Positions 30,934 through 39,230 of a stretch of DNA of 64,000 bases are shown piece after piece. The stretch lies in contig NZ_BMQF01000005.1 of NCBI RefSeq assembly GCF_014647975.1, positions 372,001 through 436,000 of the forward strand. Reading direction: 5' to 3'. The notes under the pieces are model-generated. The model searched no databases. It saw nothing but the letters and a program-made list of their open reading frames with translations, and was not told where the DNA came from. The stretch's first letter is position 1, and each line of letters begins with the position of its first letter. Source of the stretch: Streptomyces fumigatiscleroticus (GTDB taxonomy: Bacteria; Actinomycetota; Actinomycetes; Streptomycetales; Streptomycetaceae). Made by a program: the position numbers and the translations under genes.

Positions 30934-32219
30934 CGCGGCACGCCCCGGAAGAGCAGCCCCAGCGCCGCGCACTGCACCGCCATGGCCAGCGCGAGCGCCA
31001 GGCACACCCCCGGCAGCCCGAGCCCCGACAGGCCGTACGCCAGCGGCAGCTGCACCGCCGTGCCGAGGACGGTCACCCGGAGCAGGGCGGACGCCCGGCC
31101 GCTGCCCTCGAAGACGCCGCCCAGCGCGATGAAGCCGGCCATCAGCAGCAGATAGGGCCCGGCGCAGCGCAGGAAGAGCACGCCCTGGCGGGCGGCCTCG
31201 GGCCCCGCGCCGAAGGCGGCCATCAGCCACGGGGCCGTGACACCGAGCAGGACGGCCGCCGCCAGGCCGGCGGCGCCCGAGACGAGCACCGCCTGCCGTC
31301 CGATCGCCCGCCGCGCCTCCCTCCCCCTGCCCCGGGTGTGCGCGGTGTGGATCGACGCGGCCTGCCGCACGGCGTAGAAGGCCATGGTGGCGACGTACAT
31401 GGCCTTGTACGCGATCGCGTAGGCGGCCACCGCCGTCACGCCGAGCCGGGACACGATCGCGACCAGGGCGAGCGCGCCGGCCTGGCGGACGGTGAAGTCG
31501 GCGGACATCGGCAGCCCCGTGCGCAGCGTCCGGCGCAGCGCGGCGGCGACCGGCTCGGCGGGGCGTGCCGTGGCCGCCGTGCGCAGCAGGGCGTTGCGCC
31601 GCAGCGCGGCCAGCCCCACCGCGAGGGCCGCGCACCGGCACAGCACCGTCGAGGCGGCGGCGCCCTGGACGCCGTACCGGTGGACCAGGAACGGGTCGCA
31701 GACCAGGATCAGCCCGTTGGCCAGCAGGGCGAGCCGCATCGGGGTCCTGGTGTCGCCGGCGCCCTTGAGGATGCCGTCGACGAGGGTCTGGACGAAGAAG
31801 ACGGCCGTTCCGGGCATGGAGATCGCGAAGTAGGCGGCGGCGAGCGGCAGCGCGGCCCCCTCTCCCCCGCCGAGCACCAGCCGGGCCAGCGGTTCGCGCA
31901 GCAGCAGCCCGCCCGCCGCGACCACCGGAGTGACCAGCGCGCACAGCGCCCAGCCGCCCCGCAGGGCCGCCCGTACCGCGCCGGGGTCCCGGGCGCCCCG
32001 GGCGTGCGCGACCAGCACGGTCGTGCCGGAGCCGAAGACCAGGGCGACGCCGAGCAGCACGTTCTCGGTGTTGGTGGCCACGGCCACGGCGGCCACCGCC
32101 CCTGAGCCGAGCCGGGAGACCCAGACGGTGTTGATGATCCCGGCGGCCACGGAGGCCAGCAGGGAGAAGTAGACGGGGTGGGCGAGCGCGACGAGCTGCT
32201 TCCGGTGGGCGTCCACCAC
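30894..32219 (-). CDS. MATE-family efflux transporter
   Basis: A 441-residue cation-coupled exporter of the NorM/DinF type with twelve predicted spans in two halves. Typical sequences: LVALAHPVYFSLLASVAAGIINTVWVSRLGSGAVAAVAVATN, LVDGILKGAGDTRTPMRLALLANG in the first half and AIAYKAMYVATMAFYAVRQAASI, GVFEGSGRASALLRV in the second. It probably exports cationic drugs or metabolites. Divergent from a padR gene with a perfect palindrome between, so it is very likely repressed by that PadR protein and induced by its substrate. Overlaps the GT87-like gene by 40 bases at the 3' end. Confidence 0.9.
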   Translation of the reverse strand: MVDAHRKQLVALAHPVYFSLLASVAAGIINTVWVSRLGSGAVAAVAVATNTENVLLGVALVFGSGTTVLVAHARGARDPGAVRAALRGGWALCALVTPVVAAGGLLLREPLARLVLGGGEGAALPLAAAYFAISMPGTAVFFVQTLVDGILKGAGDTRTPMRLALLANGLILVCDPFLVHRYGVQGAAASTVLCRCAALAVGLAALRRNALLRTAATARPAEPVAAALRRTLRTGLPMSADFTVRQAGALALVAIVSRLGVTAVAAYAIAYKAMYVATMAFYAVRQAASIHTAHTRGRGREARRAIGRQAVLVSGAAGLAAAVLLGVTAPWLMAAFGAGPEAARQGVLFLRCAGPYLLLMAGFIALGGVFEGSGRASALLRVTVLGTAVQLPLAYGLSGLGLPGVCLALALAMAVQCAALGLLFRGVPRQEETDVSLVRAA

Positions 32220-32233
32220 TACCTCCCTCGAAA

Positions 32234-32260
32234 CGAGCTACCTCGAATCGAGGTAGCTCG
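32234..32260. promoter_or_regulatory. Perfect palindromic operator between MATE and padR
   Basis: CGAGCTACCTCGA and TCGAGGTAGCTCG form perfect 13-bp arms around one base, 15 bases from the MATE start and 62 from padR. Extra half-site-like words lie on each side: CTACCTCCCTCGA (about 32219-32231) and AAGAGGTACC (32263-32272). Position and symmetry indicate PadR autoregulation and repression of the pump. Confidence 0.85.
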
Positions 32261-32321
32261 ACAAGAGGTACCATGCCGGACACACCCCCGCAAGGGAGAA
32301 CGCGAGAAGGGACCGGCCCGC

Positions 32322-32852
32322 ATGCTGGAGCTGTCGATCCTGGGCTTCCTGGCCGAAGAGCCGCTGCACGGCTACGAGCTGAAGGAGCGCATCAAGGCGT
32401 TGAGCGGCCATGTCCGCCCGGTCAGCGACGGCGCCCTGTATCCGGCGATCACCCGTCTGGTGGCGGCGGGCAAGCTGGACCAGCGCACCGAACCGGGCGC
32501 CGCCGCGGCCCCCCGCCGCGTCCTGGCCCTCACCGAGCGGGGCCGCGAGGACCTGCTGGAGCGGCTGCGCCGCCCGAAGCAGGCGGAGATCACCGATCAG
32601 GTGCGCTTCAACACCGTCCTGGCCTTTCTGCGTCATCTTCCCGACCGGCGCGAACAGGCCGAGGTGCTCCGCCGCCGCCTGGAGTTCCTTCAGACACCCG
32701 CGAGCTTCTTCTACCGGGACGGGGCACCGGTGCGGGCCGAGCAGGCCGACGACCTGTTCCGGCAGGGCATGCTGCGGGTGGCACGCGCCACCGGCGAGGC
32801 GGAACGCACCTGGCTGCGGGAGGCCCTGGCCCAGCTGGAGGAGAGCGGCTGA
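32322..32852 (+). CDS. PadR-family transcriptional repressor
   Basis: A 176-residue regulator. The N-terminal winged helix reads LELSILGFLAEEPLHGYELKERI (residues 2-24) and VSDGALYPAITRLVAAGKLDQ, classic PadR motifs; RRVLALTERGREDLLERL is the wing. The C-terminal half is a helical dimerisation domain longer than in the LmrR (PadR-s2) subclass, thus PadR-s1-like. ATG at 32322 has AGAAGGGA nine bases ahead. Divergent MATE gene and the 27-base palindrome at 32234 make the target clear. The ligand may be the MATE substrate. Confidence 0.92.
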   Translation: MLELSILGFLAEEPLHGYELKERIKALSGHVRPVSDGALYPAITRLVAAGKLDQRTEPGAAAAPRRVLALTERGREDLLERLRRPKQAEITDQVRFNTVLAFLRHLPDRREQAEVLRRRLEFLQTPASFFYRDGAPVRAEQADDLFRQGMLRVARATGEAERTWLREALAQLEESG

Positions 32853-32854
32853 CC

Positions 32855-34045
32855 TCAGCCGAACTGCTGCGTCAGATACTCCCGCCACTGCGCGGTGAAC
32901 TCCTCCGGCGCCGTCCCCAGCACCCGTTTCATCGCGTCCTCCACCGCGCCCGCCCGCTTCTCGTGCGCGCCCACGGCCCGGTAGAACTCGCCGAGCCGCG
33001 CCTCGCCCCAGCGGTCGGCGATCATGCGGCAGGCCATCCAGCCGCTCTCGTACGCCTGCGCCAGCCCGGTCGCGTCGCCGGTGAAGCCGAAGTCGGAGTC
33101 CTCGGGCAGCTCCGACGGCCCCTCCCCCTCGGTCACCGCGCGGGCCAGCTCCGGCGCGGCCTCGCCCGGCGCGCGCCCGCTGTCGCGGTAGCCGACCCAG
33201 TCGGCGTACCCCTCGCTCAGCCACAGCGGGGTGGCGGCGTTGGTGTGGGCGCGGGTGGCGACGTGGGTGGCCTCGTGGGTGAGCACCACCTGCTTGCCGA
33301 GGGTGCCGAGCAGCCCGTACGCGTCGGGGTTGACGACGATCCGGTCCGCGGGCGCCTTCCCCGCGCCGCCGGTCTCCCCGGTGGTGACCGCCGCGATCCC
33401 GCGGTAGGAGGAGGCCGGCGAGCCGAGCAGCCCCGCCATCCCCTCCAGCGACCTGGGCACCAGCACCACGACATGCCGCGTCCAGTCCGTGCCCCAGGCG
33501 TCGGACACGGCCGGCACCGCCCGGTCGGCCAGATCCGCGAAGCCGCGCAGCGTCCCGCCGGACTGCCCGGTGCCCAGGACGATGCCGCGCTCGCCGCGCA
33601 CGACGGTCACCGTGCCCTGGTCCCACAGCTGCTGGCCGGACTTCCGGGCGGGTCTGTCGGAGTCGACGTGCCACTGCCCGTCCGTCCGGCTCAGCCGTAC
33701 GGTGCGCTCGGCGGTGACGGGGGCCCGGTCGTAGCCCCGGATGCGGTAGCGCAGTTCGACGTCGGCGTCGGCCCGGTTCTCGCCGGTGCGGTGCAGGCCG
33801 GTCACCCGGTAGGACCAGGCGACGAACGGCACCGCGCGCAGCCCGGCGTACCCGGACCGGGTGCCGGTGCTCAGGTAGGCGTCCTCGTCGTGGCCGAGGA
33901 CCGCGGCCGCCCGCCGGTCCAGCACCCGCTGCACATCGGCCCGGACGGCGTCCGTGGGGGGCCGGCCGCCGCATGCCACGAGTGAGACGAGCAACAGGCA
34001 CAAGGCCACCGCTCCGGACCCCGACACCCGCCCACGACCAGCCAC
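32855..34045 (-). CDS. Lipoprotein with HExxH metallopeptidase motif
   Basis: A 396-residue secreted lipoprotein: signal peptide with lipobox LLVSLVACGG near residue 25. After an NTF2/beta-like middle (YLSTGTRSGYAGL, DADVELRYRIRGYDRAPVTAERTVRLSRTDGQWHV) comes the gluzincin-like signature VVLTHEATHVATRAHTNAATP followed by LWLSEGYADWVGYRDSG, so HEATH supplies two zinc ligands and a base, and the Glu of SEGYAD the third ligand about 17 residues on. A family of Streptomyces proteins of unknown role has this form. It may trim wall or surface proteins. Starts from ATG at 34045 with GGAAGGTGG before. Ends 2 bases after padR on the other strand. Confidence 0.8.
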   Translation of the reverse strand: MAGRGRVSGSGAVALCLLLVSLVACGGRPPTDAVRADVQRVLDRRAAAVLGHDEDAYLSTGTRSGYAGLRAVPFVAWSYRVTGLHRTGENRADADVELRYRIRGYDRAPVTAERTVRLSRTDGQWHVDSDRPARKSGQQLWDQGTVTVVRGERGIVLGTGQSGGTLRGFADLADRAVPAVSDAWGTDWTRHVVVLVPRSLEGMAGLLGSPASSYRGIAAVTTGETGGAGKAPADRIVVNPDAYGLLGTLGKQVVLTHEATHVATRAHTNAATPLWLSEGYADWVGYRDSGRAPGEAAPELARAVTEGEGPSELPEDSDFGFTGDATGLAQAYESGWMACRMIADRWGEARLGEFYRAVGAHEKRAGAVEDAMKRVLGTAPEEFTAQWREYLTQQFG

Positions 34046-34066
34046 CTTCCCGATCGTACGGCGCCG

Positions 34067-35089
34067 TCAGACTCTTGTGACCGACGAGATCGGCATCATC
34101 CCGACCGGGTCGTACCGCACCGGGGCGCCGGGATAGGGGGCGTGGATCACCTGGCCGTTGCCCGCGTACATCCCGATGTGGCTGGCGTCCTCCCGGTAGG
34201 TGACCAGGTCACCGGGGCGCGCCTGGGAGAGCGGGATCTGCCGGCCGGCGTACCGCTGGGCCTGCGAGGTGCGCGGCAGCGACACCCCGGCCCGCGCGTA
34301 CGACCACTGCATCAGGCCGGAGCAGTCGAAGCCGGCGGGTCCGCTGGCGCCCCACACATAGGGGCGGCCGAGCGCGGAGCGGGCGGCGGCGACGGCGGTG
34401 GCCGCGCGGGCGGAGGGCGGGACGGTGGAGCCGGGTACGGGTACGGCTGCGGACACCTCGGCGCGGCCGGCGCGGGAGGTGCGGCCGTAGGCGGCGCGCT
34501 CGCCGTCCGGCAGCGAGTTGAGCAGCCGCCGGGCCCGGGCGAGCTTGCGCTCGACGGTCCGCTTGTGGGCGGCGACGGCCCGGCGGCTCCGGTCCAGCTC
34601 GGCGAGTTTCCGGGCCGCCTCCGCGCGGTCCTGGGCGAGGTCGCGCATGGCTTCCTGGAAGGTCCTCAGCTCACCGGCCTGGTGGGCGCCGATCCGGTCC
34701 AGCACCATGGCCCGGTCGAGGTAGTCGTCGGGGTCGTCGGAGAACAGCAGCGCCACGGACGGGTCGATGCCGCCGGAGCGGTACTGGGCCCCGGCCAGCG
34801 CGCCGAGCGCCTGCCGCATGGTGTTGATCCGCTCCAGCTGCCGGGCGATGCGGTCCTGGGCGGTGCCCACCTCCCGGCGCAGCGCGTCGGTGCGCTCGTC
34901 GGCCGCGTTGTAGGCCTCGGTCGCCTTCTCGGCCTGCGTGTAGAGGCGGTCGACCTCGGCCCGGGCGTCGTCGTGCGGCGTCGCCGCGGCCGGTACGGCG
35001 CCCAGGGCGGCGGCGAGGGAGAGCAGACCGGCCGCGACACCGGCGCCCCGGCCGTACCCGAAGTGTGCAAGACGGCGATGAGACCCCAC
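34067..35089 (-). CDS. NlpC/P60 peptidoglycan hydrolase, copy A
   Basis: A 340-residue exported enzyme: arginine-rich start, signal segment AAGLLSLAAALGAVPAAAT, then a long coiled coil (residues ~45-210, DRLYTQAEKATEAYNAADERTDAL onward) holding the conserved AQYRSGGIDPSVALLFSDDPDDYLDRA, and a C-terminal NlpC/P60 domain with the catalytic Cys in GPAGFDCSGLMQWSYARAG, His in ASHIGMYAGNGQVIHAP. Such RipA-like DL-endopeptidases cut stem peptides. The GTG (complement 35087-35089) has GGAAGGAG eleven bases ahead. Paralogue of the gene upstream at 35337, same direction, separated by 247 bases with a hairpin. Confidence 0.9.
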   Translation of the reverse strand: MGSHRRLAHFGYGRGAGVAAGLLSLAAALGAVPAAATPHDDARAEVDRLYTQAEKATEAYNAADERTDALRREVGTAQDRIARQLERINTMRQALGALAGAQYRSGGIDPSVALLFSDDPDDYLDRAMVLDRIGAHQAGELRTFQEAMRDLAQDRAEAARKLAELDRSRRAVAAHKRTVERKLARARRLLNSLPDGERAAYGRTSRAGRAEVSAAVPVPGSTVPPSARAATAVAAARSALGRPYVWGASGPAGFDCSGLMQWSYARAGVSLPRTSQAQRYAGRQIPLSQARPGDLVTYREDASHIGMYAGNGQVIHAPYPGAPVRYDPVGMMPISSVTRV

Positions 35090-35224
35090 GGGAAGCCGCG
35101 CTCCTTCCGCTGTCGGACACGGACGACCCCCGGCAGCGGACGGGCCGGCGCCGGGGGAAACGTGGCAGACAGTAGCCGTGCGGACACGCTCCGGCCAAAG
35201 ACCTCGGCGGGCGCGCAACACGGC

Positions 35225-35256
35225 GCCCCGCCGCTGACGCAGGTCACCGGCGGGGC
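35225..35256 (-). terminator. Hairpin after NlpC/P60 copy B
   Basis: GCCCCGCCG (35225-35233) pairs with CGGCGGGGC (35248-35256) around a 14-base loop, 81 bases past the stop of the gene at 35337 in its direction and 136 bases before the start of copy A. It probably ends the upstream transcript. Confidence 0.6.
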
Positions 35257-35336
35257 GTGGGGTCAGCGCACGGCCGCGCGATTCGCCCGTTCGGGCGGCG
35301 GTGGCTGCCGTGCCGGAAGGCGGTGCGGGGGCGGCG

Positions 35337-36377
35337 TCAGACCCGGACGCCGAACATGAACGGGCCGCCGATGGTGCTCATCGACTCGTACCGGACGACG
35401 GTGCCGGTGCGCGGCGCGTGCAGGACCTGGCCGTTGCCGGCGTAGAGGCCGACGTGGTGCAGGTCGTTGAAGAAGAAGACCAGGTCGCCGACCTGGAGGT
35501 CGCTCTGGGAGTAGATGCGCGTGCCGTAGTTGGCCTGGGCCTCGGAGGTGCGCGGGATGGAGACGCCGGCCTGGGCGTAGGCCCACGAGGTCAGGCCCGA
35601 GCAGTCGAAGGAGGACGGGCCGGTGGCGCCGTAGACGTAGGGCGTGCCTATCTTGCTCTGGGCGGCGGCGAACGCGGCGGCGGCCCGGCCGGAGGCGGAG
35701 GTGGTGGAGCCGGACAGGGCCGTGCGCTCGCTGCTGCGGGTGGCGCGCTCCTGCTCGGCGGTGAGGGCCGCCTTCTCCTGCGCGGTGAGGCTGTTGAGCA
35801 GCTTCTGCGCGGCGGCGAGCTTGCTCTGGACTTCCTTCTTCTTCTCGCCCAGCTCGGTACGGGTGGCGGAGAGGTCCTTGAGCTTCTCGGAGGCCTCCTC
35901 ACGCTCCTGGGCGAGTTCGCGCTGCTTCTCCTGGATCTTCTTCAGCGCCTCGACCTGCTGGCTGCTCAGCTGGTCGAGCGTGGAGGCCTTGTCCAGGTAG
36001 TCGTCCGGGTCGGAGGAGAGGAAGAGCTGGACGGAGGGGTCGATGCCGCCGGAGCGGTACTGGGCGCTGGCCATCGAACCGAGGCCGTCGCGCAGCTCGT
36101 TGAGCTCCTCCTGGCCGCGGGCGACGTCGTCCTGGATGGTGGAGATCTCCTTCTGGAGCTTCTCCTGCTTCTCCTTGGCCCCGTTGTACTTCTCGGTGGC
36201 CTGCTCCGCCTCTTCGTAGAGCTTGTCGACCTTGGTCTTGACCTCGTCCTTGCTCGGCTTCTCGCTCGGTGCGGCGTTGGCCGCCTGCGAGCTCAGGACG
36301 ACAGCAGCGGCGGCTGCGGTGGTGAGCACGGTCACACGTGCGCGGCTCGGCTGCTTGGGACGACGGTGGGACGCCAC
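35337..36377 (-). CDS. NlpC/P60 peptidoglycan hydrolase, copy B
   Basis: A 346-residue secreted hydrolase with a signal peptide (VTVLTTAAAAAVVLSSQAANAA), a highly charged coiled coil at about 45-215 (KVDKLYEEAEQATEKYNGAKEKQEKLQKEI), the shared AQYRSGGIDPSVQLFLSSDPDDYLDKA, a Ser/Thr linker and the NlpC/P60 domain with GPSSFDCSGLTSWAYAQAG (catalytic Cys) and LHHVGLYAGNGQVLHAP (His). The coiled coil probably keeps the active site covered until cleaved or bound, as in RipA. GTG start at 36377 with GAAGGAAGAAGGAG ahead. The upstream 311-base gap forms a long structured leader or promoter. Confidence 0.92.
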   Translation of the reverse strand: MASHRRPKQPSRARVTVLTTAAAAAVVLSSQAANAAPSEKPSKDEVKTKVDKLYEEAEQATEKYNGAKEKQEKLQKEISTIQDDVARGQEELNELRDGLGSMASAQYRSGGIDPSVQLFLSSDPDDYLDKASTLDQLSSQQVEALKKIQEKQRELAQEREEASEKLKDLSATRTELGEKKKEVQSKLAAAQKLLNSLTAQEKAALTAEQERATRSSERTALSGSTTSASGRAAAAFAAAQSKIGTPYVYGATGPSSFDCSGLTSWAYAQAGVSIPRTSEAQANYGTRIYSQSDLQVGDLVFFFNDLHHVGLYAGNGQVLHAPRTGTVVRYESMSTIGGPFMFGVRV

Positions 36378-36688
36378 GGAGGCGAGCTCCTTCTTCCTTC
36401 AGCCGCCTACCGACACGCCGGTGGGCGGGTGCCCTCCGCCGTCACCCATCCCATATGAGTGATCACCCGAGCGGAGGTTCGGAGCCCGACCCTAGTGACC
36501 TCTCTGTGATCAGATCAAATCCTCAGCTGCAAAATCTCCCTCAGGGGTCGCATTCTTTACACACAACTCACGAGACGTGATGCGGCGTTGACGCTGCGTC
36601 CGTACGAGATCCCCGCCAACCCGGGCATCGGCACCGCATGTTGCATCCGGGACGTACGGGATTCAAGGGGCACGCGGCGTGGCGTGGA
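36378..36688 (-). promoter_or_regulatory. Long upstream region of NlpC/P60 copy B
   Basis: This gene-free 311 bases upstream of copy B contains, on the minus strand, an AT-richer segment at 36505-36560, a CCTCCGC/GCGGAGG pair framing GGGTGATCACTCATATGGGATGGGTGAC (about 36434-36476), and GGTAGGCGGC just before the ribosome binding site. These words faintly recall the c-di-AMP (ydaO) riboswitch that controls wall hydrolases in Streptomyces, but the diagnostic CCGTCAGCTNACCT segment is not seen, so I do not call a riboswitch. Confidence 0.3.
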
Positions 36689-38038
36689 CTAGCCCCGGGT
36701 GAGCCGCTTGAGGAGGACCGCCGACGCCACCGGGCGGGCGCCGGCGCGGGCCACGCCGTCGGCCACCTCGCGGTCGGTGGAGGCGACGATGACCGGCCGG
36801 CCGGGCGGCTCGGCGCGCACCAGCTGACGGATCAGCTCGTCGGCGGTCACGCCCGGCTTGGAGAACAGCACCCGCACCCCGCGCGGCGGTGCGAGCAGCA
36901 CCGGCGCGGCCAGCTCCGCCCCGTCGAAGACGCAGGTCACCTCGGCGCCGGTCTGCGCGGCGAGCTGGGAGAGCTGGCCGAGCAGCCTCAGCCGCTGCTT
37001 CTCCAGCGGCATCTGCGGATAGCCGGTCTTGGTGACGTTGTAGCCGTCGACGACCAGATGCGCCTGGGGCAGCGCGAGCAGCTGGTCGAGAATGGCCGGA
37101 TCGTTCTCGGACAGCGCCCGGGCGGCGATGTCCTTGGGCGTCATCCGCCCGGGCTCGACGGCGTCCACGGTCTGCGCCGGCCGTACGGAGACCGGCGGCA
37201 GCGCCAGCTCGCGGCGGAGCCCCTGCGCCGCGTCCAGCACGGTGTCCAGCAGCAGCCGCAGGCGCATGTCCTCGACACTGCGCCCCTCGCGCGCCGCCCG
37301 GCGCGTGGCCTCCAGGGCGGACTCCGCCTCCCCCAGCCGCGCCTTGAGCCGCCGGGTCTCGCTCTCGGCGGCGGAGACCTGGGCCTGCCCCTCGGCGCGT
37401 ACGGCCTCCAGCTCGCCCTGCGCCTTGCGCAGGGCCGCCTCGCCGCGCTTGACGTCGCTGAGGGCGGCACGCAACTTGCGCTGAAGCGATTCCGCTTCCC
37501 TCTTGGCCGACTCCAGTTCGGTGCGCAGCCGCTCGGTCTCGGTCCTGGTCTGCTCCCGGGCCTGGGCGAGTTCCGCGCGCAGCCGCTCCAGCTCGACGCG
37601 GCTCTCCTCGTCGGCGCGCTCGGCGTCCGCCCGCTGCGCCTCCTCGCCGGCGGCGGTCACCAGCTTGACCCACCCGGCCGGCCGCAGAACATAGGCCGCG
37701 GCCGCCACGTCGAGCGGGTCCGCGGCCGGAGGCGGGGAGCCGGAGTCCAGGGCCCCGGCCAGTTCCGGCTGGGCCTCTCTCAGCCGCTCGCCGATGCGCT
37801 GCCGGAACAGCGGGTCGTTCTCCAGCGCCGCCGCCATGGCGTTGCCCGCGAACTTGGCCCGCCGGTTCGGGGCGAACCGGGCGTACTGCCTCAGCTGCGT
37901 GGGCAGTTCGCCGACGGTCAGCCCGCCGAAGCCGTCGGAGACGATCTGCACGACCCGGCGGCGCACGCCGTCGGGCAGCGGACGGTCGAGCACCTCAGCG
38001 GTGCCGTCGCCCGGCCCCCCGCCCGCGGTCTCCACCAT
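36689..38038 (-). CDS. NYN (PIN-like) ribonuclease-domain protein with coiled coil
   Basis: A 449-residue protein. Residues ~20-110 form an alanine-rich helical domain (VVQIVSDGFGGLTVGELPTQLRQYARFAPNRRAKFAG), 145-260 a long coiled coil, and ~290-449 a NYN domain with LVVDGYNVTKTGYPQMPLEKQRLRLL, TCVFDGAEL, VRVLFSKPGVTADELI and PVIVASTDREVADGV. The clustered Asp residues (VDGYN, FDG, STD) are those of YacP/Rae1-like metal-dependent RNases, and Rae1 cuts mRNA on the ribosome. Target unknown. It is followed on the same strand by the two NlpC genes and precedes the zinc-ribbon gene by position. Ribosome binding site not pronounced; ATG chosen from the longest conserved N-terminus. Confidence 0.85.
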   Translation of the reverse strand: MVETAGGGPGDGTAEVLDRPLPDGVRRRVVQIVSDGFGGLTVGELPTQLRQYARFAPNRRAKFAGNAMAAALENDPLFRQRIGERLREAQPELAGALDSGSPPPAADPLDVAAAAYVLRPAGWVKLVTAAGEEAQRADAERADEESRVELERLRAELAQAREQTRTETERLRTELESAKREAESLQRKLRAALSDVKRGEAALRKAQGELEAVRAEGQAQVSAAESETRRLKARLGEAESALEATRRAAREGRSVEDMRLRLLLDTVLDAAQGLRRELALPPVSVRPAQTVDAVEPGRMTPKDIAARALSENDPAILDQLLALPQAHLVVDGYNVTKTGYPQMPLEKQRLRLLGQLSQLAAQTGAEVTCVFDGAELAAPVLLAPPRGVRVLFSKPGVTADELIRQLVRAEPPGRPVIVASTDREVADGVARAGARPVASAVLLKRLTRG

Positions 38039-38072
38039 CCGTCACCCCAATGCCTGTGCGGGGCCCGCTCCG

Positions 38073-38312
38073 TCAGGAGCCGGCACCCGGCCTGTCCACG
38101 AGTTCCACCTGGTCCACGGCGTTGCACCAGCGGCACCGCACCGACTCGATGGTCTCACTGAGTACCTCGCGCTCCTCGACCTTCGGCTCCCCGGCCAGGT
38201 CGAGGTGGAGATACTCGACGACCTTCGACGAGCGGGTCACGTCGAAGCGCGTGAGGTTGCCGCAGAGCGTGCAGCGCCACCGCGTCGTGGCGGTCGGCAG
38301 GGGAACCGTCAT
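38073..38312 (-). CDS. Small zinc-ribbon protein
   Basis: A 79-residue protein with two cysteine pairs, CTLC in TRWRCTLCGNLTRFDVTR near residue 14 and CRWC in SVRCRWCNAVDQV near 62, that should bind one zinc in a rubredoxin-like ribbon. The middle part (SSKVVEYLHLDLAGEPKVEEREVL) is strand-like. ATG at 38312 is used since the ribbon starts a few residues in and AGAAGGAAGCG lies upstream. It is 34 bases upstream of the NYN gene on the same strand, so co-transcription and a role in RNA metabolism are plausible. I know related actinobacterial proteins only as hypothetical. Confidence 0.82.
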   Translation of the reverse strand: MTVPLPTATTRWRCTLCGNLTRFDVTRSSKVVEYLHLDLAGEPKVEEREVLSETIESVRCRWCNAVDQVELVDRPGAGS

Positions 38313-38468
38313 CGTGACTGTTCGCTTCCTTCTAGTGTCGGTGACGCGCCGGGCTCCCCGGTGCGTGTGGCTCGTAACCCTACGGCCTGGCGGCTGCTCG
38401 CCGCCCGCCCGTCCACGGCGGCGAGGCGGTCTGTGCACTTGCGTCCGGTTACGTCATGATCTGTATTC

Positions 38469-39230
38469 GTGACCAGCAACGGAAACGCCTCGGTCGGCAG
38501 GACGATCAGAGCGGTCCGGGGCGCGCCGGCGCCGGTGACCCACCTACTGATCGCCCTGTGCTGTCTGGTCTTCGTCATCGGCCCGGCCTCGGGCCTGAGC
38601 CCGGTGTACGGCTCCGGCGACGAACTGCTCGGCGCCCAGCGGGCCTACTTCCGGCGCTGGGGCGTGATCCCCGCGGACCTGGCCGGCCCGGCGCACCTGT
38701 CGGGCGGCTCCGTCCGCGCCGCCCTCACCCCCGCCACGGCCCTGTTCGTCCACGGCAGCTGGGTGCACCTGCTCGGCAACATGCTCTTCCTCTTCGTCTT
38801 CGGCGCGATGACCGAGGAACGGATGGGCCGGGTCCGGTTCACCCTCTTCTACCTCGGCTGCGGCTACCTGGCCCTGCTGGGCTACGCGGTGGCCAACACC
38901 GGCTCCCGGCAGTCACTGGTCGGCGCCTCGGGGGCGATCTCGGCGGTCCTCGGTGCGTTCCTGTACCTGTTCCCCCGGGCCCGGGTGACCAGTCTCCTGC
39001 CGTTCCTGTTCTTCCTGCCGCTGCGCTTCCCCGCGTGGCTGGTGCTGCCCTTCTGGGCGGCCCTTCAGTGGCTGGCGGCGGGGCGGGCCGCCGAGGGGCC
39101 GGAGGTGGCCTACCTGGCCCACCTGGTCGGTTTCGGGCTGGGCTTCCTCTTCGCGTGGGTGCGTCGCGGGCGTGGGTCTAGAGTGAGGAAAGCCCCAGCG
39201 AGCGTCCCCGAGGGAGAGAACCAGCCGTGA
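38469..39230 (+). CDS. Rhomboid-family intramembrane serine protease
   Basis: A 253-residue polytopic protease with six membrane spans. The catalytic Ser is in GASGAISAVLGAF (about residue 155), the His in YLAHLVGFGLGF (about 217), and the family's HGSWVHLLGNMLFLFVFG loop near 95 provides the oxyanion hole region. It cleaves membrane-protein segments; substrates unknown. GTG at 38469 has no clear ribosome binding site, but CATGAT eight to nine bases ahead may be a -10 giving a leaderless mRNA. It overlaps the next gene by 4 bases (GTGA). Confidence 0.9.
   Translation: MTSNGNASVGRTIRAVRGAPAPVTHLLIALCCLVFVIGPASGLSPVYGSGDELLGAQRAYFRRWGVIPADLAGPAHLSGGSVRAALTPATALFVHGSWVHLLGNMLFLFVFGAMTEERMGRVRFTLFYLGCGYLALLGYAVANTGSRQSLVGASGAISAVLGAFLYLFPRARVTSLLPFLFFLPLRFPAWLVLPFWAALQWLAAGRAAEGPEVAYLAHLVGFGLGFLFAWVRRGRGSRVRKAPASVPEGENQP

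Noticed and set aside
26611..32283. Minus-strand open frame of 1,890 codons
   Set aside because: It lies antisense to fadD and the GT87-like gene and shadows the GT4 and MATE genes in another frame. High GC makes stop codons rare, and the translation is Arg/Gly/Ala-rich without domains.
36378..36520. c-di-AMP (ydaO) riboswitch
   Set aside because: Only scattered similarity; the diagnostic conserved segment near the 3' end is missing.
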